Below, one piece after another: positions 57,621 through 64,000 of a stretch of DNA of 64,000 nucleotides (positions within the stretch are counted from its first letter, which is position 1; each line of letters starts with the position of its first letter). The DNA is from Urophycis tenuis. Its lineage: Eukaryota; Chordata; Actinopteri; Gadiformes; Phycidae. A program made the translations under genes and the position numbers. The notes beneath the pieces were generated by a model. That model was not told where the DNA came from. It searched no databases and was given only the letters and a program-made list of their open reading frames with translations. The DNA is taken from contig JAXIVH010000041.1 in the NCBI GenBank assembly GCA_036785325.1, forward strand, positions 2,484,001 through 2,548,000, read 5' to 3'.

Positions 57621-59497
57621 TAGGGTTAGAGTTAGAGCTAGAGATTGAGGAAGGTAGAGTCAAGGTGAGACAGTCTGTACGGACTGAACTCACCCCCGCC
57701 GGATCGGGCTAGTACACTCTATCTCCCCCAACTCCCTCATTTCCATGAGGGAAGACAGGGGAGAAGAGATGGGAGGAGTATATATATTTAATATATATTT
57801 TTTTAGTAAATAAATACATCGAGAGACTCACCGCTGGAGTGGGTTTTAATCTTTGTATTCAAGGTTGTTCCTCCTCTTTTGATTCCTCGCTGGTGGTGCG
57901 TCGTCTCCACCTAGTGGTCGTTTTGTGAAGAAGAGTTATAGAAATAGAAATAGAAATACTCTATTGTTCCCAGGTTGGGAAATTGCATTAATAGGTAAGT
58001 AATAATAATAATAACAATAATAATAGGTAATTGCAATAGTTGGTAAGGTAATCTATATTTAATTTATTTATTTATATTTGTATATTTATTTAGTCTATTT
58101 ATTTATTCATTTTTGTTTATTTATTTATTTAGATAAAGAGGATCACAGCTGGAGTGAGTTTTTAGTCTTTGTGTTAAAGGCTGGTTGCCTTCTTTTGATT
58201 CTTCAGTGGTGGTCCATCGCCTCCATCTAGTGGTCGTTTTGTGAATAACAGTTGGTAAGGTAATATAAATGGGTTGTGTAGAGAGCCCGTTCTTTCGATG
58301 GCCCTGGCTCGGTTAGGTTCGTTAGAGTTATCTCGATGACCCCCCCCCCACCTCATCCAACGACTCGGTAGTTGAATAGGGGATCAAAGGCAGTTGCACT
58401 CGCCAATATCTAGTCATCCGCAGCTCTCTTTTCCCATATTACCAAGAATGAAGTAAAACGAAATGGTTATGTCTTGTTGTGATATAACCGCTGATTTGGA
58501 GATATAGACTTGTTTTTCCTTTTCCCAAAGGTTTTCTTTGTTCCAAGATGAAGGTCAATCTAGTTTGATTGAAGGTACTTCCAATGCATTGGTATATTTA
58601 CTTATTTGAATAAAGACGAGTCACAGCTGGAGTGAGACTTTTCTTTTCCATTTCTATTTTAGTATAAACGTGCTATCGAAATATTAGGACACGTCATCAG
58701 TAGTGGACCCTGGGATCATAGGGTGTTTCTGGCCATTGTCACTATACACCCTCACCCAAGGGAGGCCCCCCCGAGAGTGATCAATTCTCAAGGTGTGTCG
58801 TTTCCGAAATGGAATTGGTATTGGGTTTAAGCTTTTTTAGGAGTGATCATTTGTTGAGGTAACGTCGAGGTAAGTAAAGGTAAGTAAAACACTTTTTAGG
58901 ATACATTGTTTTGGTTATGGAGAGGAGGGGGCACATACTTACCCCCTGACCAGCACAAACCAGTTGTTAACACCGCTAGGTAGCCCTGGTTTGGCCAATC
59001 AGGGCCGGAGCTTGGTTCTTGTCCTCTGTTGGGTCCAGATGAACTAGCAGAAAACTGGGGTCACGAAGGACCGAGGCCAGCCGTGACAAAGCACTGCCTC
59101 CACGGTCCCCCAATGCAGCTATCCTCAGCGATGGGTGTCCAGACCTAGGAAAGACCAAGACCAGCCCCGACCAGCGGTGCCTTCCCAGTCGGTCCCAGGG
59201 TAGGAAAGGCCAAGGCCAGCCGCGACTAAGCACTGCCTCCCTGGCCCCTCCAGGACCCCATGCCGAACAGCCTGTTAATAACAATTCCTGTGCCCCATAC
59301 ACCGCGCGACTACAGAGATTGTGTAGGAAGTTGACCTTAGAGAAGACTCAATGGCTTACTTTCCTCACCCAAAACAACAATTTCTTGGGGTAGTCTATTC
59401 TCGCCGTAGGTACTTCGGTAATGGGTTTTTTTGTGAAAAGTTTTCCGGATGAAATGCATGCTGGGTAATTGTCTTCTTCCTCCAATATGTCAAGTGT

Positions 59498-60272
59498 AGG
59501 TTAAGGTTAGGGTAGATTTAGGGGTAGAGTTAGCAGTTAACCTTAACGTTAGGTTTGAAGTAAATGGGAGGGGTTGCGGTTAGGGTTAAGGTTAGGGCTG
59601 AGGTTAGGGTTAGGTATAAGGTTACGGTTTAGGGTTAAGGTTAGGGTTAAGGTTAGGGTTACGGTTAGGGCTAAGGTTAGGGCTAAGGTTAGAGTAAGGG
59701 TTAGGGTTAGCGTTACGGTTAGGGTAAGGTTAGGGTTAGGGTTAGAGGTTAGGGGTTAGGGTTAAGATGAGGGCTGAGGTTAGGGTTAAGGTTAGGGCTG
59801 AGGTTAGGGTTAGGTTTAAGGTTAGGGATAAGGTTAGGGTTGGGGTTACGGCTGAGATTGGGGTTAAGGTTAGGGTTGAGGTTAGGGTTAGTGTTATGGA
59901 TAAGGTTAGGTTAAGTGTTAGGGCCAAGGTTAGGGTTAAGGTTATGGTTAAGATTAGGGTTAGGGCTAAAATTAGGGTTAGGGCTAAGGTTAGGGTTAGG
60001 GTTATGGCTGAGGTTAGGGTTAAGGTTAGGTTTGAGGTTAGGGTTAAGGTTAGGGCCAAGGTTAGGGTTAGGGTTAAGGTTAGGGTTAGGGCTAAGGTTA
60101 GGGTTAGGGTTATGGCTGAGGCTAGGGTTAGGGCTAAAGTTAGGGCAAAGGTTAGAGTTAGGGTTAGCGTTAGAGTTAGGGTAGGGTTAGTGTTGGAGGT
60201 TAGGGTAGGCTTAGGGTTAGAGTTAGAGTAGGGGTTAGGGTTAGAGTTAGAGTAGGGGTTAGGGTTAGTGTT
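59498..60272 (+). repeat. Telomere-like domain 1 of U7
   Basis: Matches U6 domain 1, including the GGGCTAAAATTAGGG variant. Confidence 0.9.
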
Positions 60273-60367
60273 AGCCGTAGGTACTTCGGTAATGTTTTTT
60301 TTTGTGAAAAGTTTTCCGGATGAAATGCATGCTGGGTAATTGTCTTCTTCCTCCAATATGTCAAGTG

Positions 60368-60591
60368 TAGGTTAAGGTTAGGGTAGATTTAGGGGTAGAG
60401 TTAGCAGTTAACCTTAACGTTAGGTTTGAAGTAAATGGGAGGGGTTGCGGTTAGGGTTAAGGTTAGGGCTGAGGTTAGGGTTAGGTATAAGGTTACGGTT
60501 TAGGGTTAAGGTTAGGTTTTTGTTGGATGTCTTTTTGGGACAGGAGGAGGGGAGAAAGGGTTAAGGTTAGGGTTACGGTTAGGGCTAAGGT
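60368..60591 (+). repeat. Telomere-like domain 2 of U7, part before the LINE
   Basis: Same as in U6, with the 41-bp insert. Confidence 0.88.
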
Positions 60592-61158
60592 AAGATAAGA
60601 TAGATATTTTCTTTATTAATCCCCCGTAGGAGAAATTCGCAGAGACCAGCAGTGCAGGGGATAGATGAGCAGTAAAGAGCCTGGCTAAATTCTATACACA
60701 ATAAAAAAAACAATAGATTAGATTAAATACGCGCTCTTAAGTCAGGTCGGTGACGAGAGGACCCGTATGCATACTAGTGTCCTAGATAGCAGTTTGTGGT
60801 GCAAAATGCAAGATAGATCAAATAGTGCAAGTAGATAAAATAGTGCAAGTATGCGGAAAGTGCAAGGTGCAAGATGTGCAAATTTATACAGGTTTCCAGG
60901 TACAATATGTGAATGGTCCTGGAATAACAACGGCTGGGTCACAGTCCAAGGTGTGTGGTGTGGTGTATGTGAATGAAAGTTCAGTCCATTCCATTTGTCT
61001 GGTGGTGTTGGAGCTTCCTGAGCCTGATGGTTGGTGGGATGAAGGAGCACCCAAGCACTTTGAGGCACTTGGCTGAGTGAGCATGTGGCTGAACGTGTTC
61101 CTGAGTTGCTTCAGTTGCTTCAGTTCGGCACAGTGAGGCTGAGAGGGTAGGTCCGGTA
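60592..61158 (-). mobile_element. 5'-truncated LINE 3' end, antisense (U7 copy)
   Basis: Copy of the U6 insertion at the identical site, one A longer in an internal A-run (near 60705). Confidence 0.7.
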
Positions 61159-61890
61159 GGTTAGGGCTAAGGTTAGAGTAAGGGTTAGGGTTAGCGTTAC
61201 GGTTAGGGTAAGGTTAGGGTTAGGGTTAGAGGTTAGGGGTTAGGGGTTAGGGTTAAGATGAGGGCTGAGGTTAGGGTTAAGGTTAGGGCTGAGGTTAGGG
61301 TTAGGTTTAAGGTTAGGGATAAGGTTAGGGTTGGGGTTACGGCTGAGATTGGGGTTAAGGTTAGGGTTGAGGTTAGGGTTAGTGTTATGGATAAGGTTAG
61401 GTTAAGTGTTAGGGCCAAGGTTAGGGTTAAGGTTATGGTTAAGATTAGGGTTAGGGCTAGAATTAGGGTTAGGGCTAAGGTTAGGGTTAGGGTTATGGCT
61501 GAGGTTAGGGTTAAGGTTAGGTTTGAGGTTAGGGTTAAGGTTAGGGCCAAGGTTAGGGTTAGGGATAAGGTTAGGGTTAGGTCTAAGGTTAGGGTTAGGG
61601 TTATGGCTGAGGCTAGGGTTAGGGCTAAAGTTAGGGCAAAGGTTAGAGTTAGGGTTAGCGTTAGAGTTAGGGTAGGGTAGGGTTAGTGTTGGAGGTTAGG
61701 GTAGGCTTAGGGTTAGAGTTAGAGTAGGGGTTAGGGTTAGAGTTAGAGTAGGGGTTAGGGTTAGTGTTAAGGCTAAGGTTAGGGGTTGAGGTTAGTGTTA
61801 AGATTAGGGCCAAGGTAAGGGTTAGTGTTAGGGTTGAGTTAGGGTTAGGGCTAAGGTTAGGCCTATGGTTAGGGTTGGGGTTGAGGTTAT
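61159..61890 (+). repeat. Telomere-like domain 2 of U7, part after the LINE
   Basis: Carries an extra GTAGG (GGGTAGGGTAGGG near 61675) that breaks the long artefactual frames seen in other units. Confidence 0.9.
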
Positions 61891-62591
61891 CCCTAGGGTT
61901 AGAGTTAGAGCTAGAGATTGAGGAAGGTAGAGTCAAGGTGAGACAGTCTGTACGGACTGAACTCACCCCCGCCGGATCGGGCTAGTACACTCTATCTCCC
62001 CCAACTCCCTCATTTCCATGAGGGAAGACAGGGGAGAAGAGATGGGAGGAGTATATATATTTAATATTTTTTTTTTTAGTAAATAAATACATCGAGAGAC
62101 TCACCGCTGGAGTGGGTTTTAATCTTTGTATTCAAGGTTGTTCCTCCTCTTTTGATTCCTCGCTGGTGGTGCGTCGTCTCCACCTAGTGGTCGTTTTGTG
62201 AAGAAGAGTTATAGAAATAGAAATAGAAATACTCTATTGTTCCCAGGTTGGGAAATTGCATTAATAGGTAAGTAATAATAATAATAATAGGTAATTGCAA
62301 TAGTTGGTAAGGTAATCTATATTTAATTTATTTATTTATATTTGTATATTTATTTAGTCCATTTATTTATTCATTTTTGTTTATTTATTTATTTAGATAA
62401 AGAGGATCACAGCTGGAGTGAGTTTTTAGTCTTTGTGTTAAAGGCTGGTTGCCTTCTTTTGATTCTTCAGTGGTGGTCCATCGCCTCCATCTAGTGGTCG
62501 TTTTGTGAATAACAGTGGGTAAGGTAATATAAATGGGTTGTGTAGAGAGCCCGTTCTTTCGATGGCCCTGGCTCGGTTAGGTTCGTTAGAG

Positions 62592-64000
62592 TTATCTCGA
62601 TGACCCCCCCCCACCTCATCCAACGACTCGGTAGTTGAATAGGGGATCAAAGGCAGTTGCACTCGCCAATATCTAGTCATCCGCAGCTCTCTTTTCCCAT
62701 ATTACCAAGAATGAAGTAAAACGAAATGGTTATCTGTCTTGTTGTGATATAACCGCTGATTTGGAGATATAGACTTGTTTTTCCTTTTCGCAAAGGTGTT
62801 CTTTGTTCCAAGATGAAGGTCAATCTAGTTTGATTGAAGGTACTTCCAATGCATTGGTATATTTACTTATTTGAATAAAGACGAGTCACAGCTGGAGTGA
62901 GACTTTTCTTTTCCATTTCTATTTTAGTATAAACGTGCTATCGAAATATTAGGACACGTCATCAGTAGTGGACCCTGGGATCATAGGGTGTTTCTGGCCA
63001 TTGTCACTATACACCCTCACCCAAGGGAGGCCCCCCCGAGAGTGATCAATTCTCAAGGTGTGTCGTTTCCGAAATGGAATTGGTATTGGGTTTAAGCTTT
63101 TTTAGGAGTGATCATTTGTTGAGGTAACGTCGAGGTAAGTAAAGGTAAGTAAAACACTTTTTAGGATACATTGTTTTGGTTATGGAGAGGAGGGGGCACA
63201 TACTTACCCCCTGACCAGCACAAACCAGTTGTTAACACCGCTAGGTAGCCCTGGTTTGGCCAATCAGGGCCGGAGCTTGGTTCTTGTCCTCTGTTGGGTC
63301 CAGATGAACTAGCAGAAAACTGGGGTCACGAAGGACCGAGGCCAGCCGTGACAAAGCACTGCCTCCACGGTCCCCCAATGCAGCTATCCTCAGCGATGGG
63401 TGTCCAGACCTAGGAAAGACCAAGACCAGCCCCGACCAGCGGTGCCTTCCCAGTCGGTCCCAGGGTAGGAAAGGCCAAGGCCAGCCGCGACTAAGCACTG
63501 CCTCCCTGGCCCCTCCAGGACCCCATGCCGAACAGCCTGTTAATAACAATTCCTGTGCCCCATACACCGCGCGACTACAGATATTGTGTAGGAAGTTGAC
63601 CTTAAAGAAGACTCAATGGCTTACTTTCCTCACCCAAAACAACAATTTCTTGGGGTAGTCTATTCTCGCCGTAGGTACTTCGGTAATGGGTTTTTTTGTG
63701 AAAAGTTTTCCGGATGAAATGCATGCTGGGTAATTGTCTTCTTCCTCCAATATTTCAAGTGTAGGTTAAGGTTAGGGTAGATTTAGGGGTAGAGTTAGCA
63801 GTTAACCTTAACGTTAGGTTTGAAGTAAATGGGAGGGGTTGCGGTTAGGGTTAAGGTTAGGGCTGAGGTTAGGGTTAGGTATAAGGTTACGGTTTAGGGT
63901 TAAGGTTAGGGTTAAGGTTAGGGTTACGGTTAGGGCTAAGGTTAGGGCTAAGGTTAGAGTAAGGGTTAGGGTTAGCGTTACGGTTAGGGTAAGGTTAGGG
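62592..64000. repeat. Subtelomeric unit U8 (cut by the window end)
   Basis: Follows the common unit to the start of its telomere-like domain (63764 onward); whether it is the 2.75- or 4.27-kb form cannot be seen. Confidence 0.92.
63764..64000 (+). repeat. Telomere-like domain of U8 (partial)
   Basis: Starts GTAGGTTAAGG like the others and continues past the window edge. Confidence 0.9.

Larger units (their letters stand above)
54061..58327. repeat. Subtelomeric unit U6 (expanded 4.27-kb form)
   Basis: At about 56008 the telomere-like domain jumps back to GCCGTAGGTACTTCGG (a point ~870 bp earlier in the unit) and runs through a second telomere-like domain. That second domain carries a 41-bp insertion (56250-56290) and a LINE 3' end (56325-56890). 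The distal AT-rich part then follows normally. Confidence 0.92.
58328..62591. repeat. Subtelomeric unit U7 (expanded 4.26-kb form)
   Basis: Same duplication junction (60275), same 41-bp insert (60517-60557) and same LINE insertion (60592-61158) as U6, so the expanded unit was amplified as a whole. Confidence 0.93.

Overview
The window looks like a chromosome-end (subtelomeric) region of a teleost fish. There are TTAGGG-type repeats on the + strand, a Rex3-like RTE-clade LINE, fish-style LINE 3' tails, long TG/TATA microsatellites, and no compact host genes. The only long coding sequences belong to mobile elements. The species cannot be named from the sequence alone.

Layout. (1) 1-15.8 kb is a 214-bp satellite array, interrupted by three copies (B1-B3) of a ~1-kb non-satellite block; a nearly intact Rex3-like element (11949-15329) sits inside B3. 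(2) 15.8-16.46 kb is unique sequence carrying three evenly spaced ATTGG boxes. (3) 16.46-21.63 kb is an interstitial telomere-like tract followed by two subtelomeric units (U1, U2) and the first 83 bp of a third. (4) 21.63-48.54 kb is a second satellite array with seven more blocks (B4-B10); a full-length 8.1-kb Ty3/gypsy-type LTR retrotransposon (32393-40491) is inserted in one monomer. (5) 48.54-64.0 kb is a tandem array of subtelomeric units: two of ~2.75 kb, two of ~4.27 kb and one cut by the window edge. Each contains a degenerate TTAGGG-like domain.

The LTR element is the most informative locus. Its two 564-bp LTRs appear identical. Gag carries two zinc knuckles. Pol has protease, reverse transcriptase, RNase H and integrase in Ty3/gypsy order, in the -1 frame after a G GGA AAC heptamer and a well-formed H-type pseudoknot. 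Each LTR holds a GT-AG intron and, immediately downstream, a second copy of the same exons with that intron exactly removed. The second copy starts ~30 nt after the TATA box of the first, where the cap site should be. This reads as a fossil of reverse transcription from a spliced RNA that became a heritable part of the LTR.

The ~1-kb block carries, on the minus strand, a 504-bp GC-rich segment bounded by a good splice acceptor and a GTAAGT donor. It is probably one captured exon of a gene or of a transposon gene. It has been amplified at least ten times with the satellite and is now frameshifted, and in seven copies also nonsense-mutated. The satellite, the block and the subtelomeric units have all spread by tandem and segmental duplication, and the retroelement insertions give relative dates for these events.
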